This document shows, in pieces, positions 15,464-15,871 of a stretch of DNA of 15,871 bases. Source of the stretch: an uncultured Eubacteriales bacterium (lineage in GTDB: Bacteria; Bacillota; Clostridia; Christensenellales; UBA1242); assembly GCA_905187655.1 (NCBI GenBank), contig CAJJIV010000013.1, positions 1 through 15,871 of the forward strand, written 5' to 3'. A program made the position numbers and the translations under genes. The notes beneath the pieces were generated by a model that was not told where the DNA came from, did not search any database, and saw nothing but the letters and a program-made list of their open reading frames with translations. Position 1 is the first letter of the stretch; each line of letters opens with the position of its first letter.

Positions 15464-15857
15464 GAACGGAATTGATATAGTTAAAATTGAAAAAGTAAAA
15501 AAGATGTTGGACAAAAGTAACACCTTTGTTGAAACACTTTTAACAAAAGAAGAGCAAAATTATTATGAAAGCAAAAGGACAACAGTTGAGCGCCAAGGTG
15601 TAATTCCAAAACAAATTCAAACTCTGGCTGGTTTTTTTGCTTGTAAAGAAGCTATATTAAAAGCTTTTGGCATCGGTGTATTGAATGGTGTTAATTTTAA
15701 AGAAGTTGAAATTAATCATACAGCAAGTGGTGAGCCTATCTGCAATTTTTATGGTAAAATGAAAGACTTGTTTGATAGTCTTGCAGTTAAAAGTTGTGCC
15801 GTTTCAATTTCTCATGATGGAGAATATGCAATTGCAATTTGCACTATAGAAATTTAA
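15456..15857 (+). CDS. acpS: Holo-[acyl-carrier-protein] synthase
   Basis: AcpS transfers 4'-phosphopantetheine from coenzyme A to the serine of acyl carrier protein, activating it for fatty acid synthesis. The 133-residue protein has the two family signatures: GIDIVKIEKV with metal ligand Asp7, and CKEAILKAFG with Glu65. The SISHDGEYAIA strand comes near the end. It is slightly longer than many AcpS enzymes because of extra residues before the second motif (about 40-55, TTVERQGVIPKQ). The ATG at 15456 has AAGGAG (15443-15448) 7 bases upstream, and it lies within the recX reading frame, giving an 8-base overlap. An in-frame TTG at 15450 is too close to the ribosome site. In many Firmicutes acpS begins a unit with alr; what follows is outside the window. 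Confidence 0.95.
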   Translation: MIKNGIDIVKIEKVKKMLDKSNTFVETLLTKEEQNYYESKRTTVERQGVIPKQIQTLAGFFACKEAILKAFGIGVLNGVNFKEVEINHTASGEPICNFYGKMKDLFDSLAVKSCAVSISHDGEYAIAICTIEI

Positions 15858-15871
15858 TTATATTTCTTTAT

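Noticed and set aside
105..15857. Reassignment of TGA to an amino acid
   Set aside because: Although TGA is not used as a stop, no gene here carries in-frame TGA and Trp is encoded by TGG, so the standard code explains everything.
1..15871. CRISPR arrays, insertion sequences, phage genes, tRNA or rRNA genes, toxin-antitoxin or defence genes
   Set aside because: No repeated units, transposase, integrase, tRNA-like cloverleaf or known defence motif was seen; the genes are packed housekeeping genes with short spacers.

Overview
The window is a dense, AT-rich stretch of bacterial chromosome with 14 genes, all on the + strand. Gaps are mostly 4 to 50 bases, and the longest gene-free stretch is about 135 bases (14047-14181). 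Gene content and order (rpmE-prmC-prfA, uvrC, murB-PHP-whiA-dnaE-pfkA) point to a low-GC Firmicute, most like Clostridia. WhiA, a YvyE/YigZ-type protein and a DnaE with an intact PHP domain agree with this. I cannot name a genus. It may be an uncultured or somewhat reduced lineage, because several genes usually found in these neighbourhoods are absent.

Layout. Unit A (29-362): a strong sigma-A-type promoter, rpmE (ribosomal protein L31) and an intrinsic terminator. Unit B (about 352-4025): prmC, prfA and uvrC, meaning release-factor methylation, release factor 1 and nucleotide excision repair, closed by a hairpin-plus-T-run terminator. Unit C (about 3985-14086): a membrane-anchored solute-binding-like protein, murB, a stand-alone PHP phosphoesterase, whiA, dnaE, pfkA and an orphan repeat protein, closed by a strong terminator. 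Unit D (about 14119 to the right end): a YigZ/YvyE-family protein, recX and acpS, with recX and acpS overlapping by 8 bases.

How the genes relate. PrmC methylates the GGQ glutamine of the release factor encoded next to it. The murB-whiA-dnaE-pfkA run is a conserved Firmicute neighbourhood linking wall precursor synthesis, a division/metabolism regulator, DNA polymerase and glycolysis. The usual partners hprK, rapZ and yvcK are not here; a solute-binding-like protein sits where hprK would be expected, and an unrecognised TPR-like protein sits where pyk often follows pfkA.

This is mainly a housekeeping region, and I see no phage, transposon, CRISPR, toxin-antitoxin or defence system. The points most worth a second look are a UvrC that ends before its C-terminal helix-hairpin-helix domain, the rearranged hprK/rapZ/yvcK neighbourhood, Asn in place of Asp103 in phosphofructokinase, the absence of TGA stops in all 14 genes, and the orphan TPR-like protein. 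No novel system is claimed.
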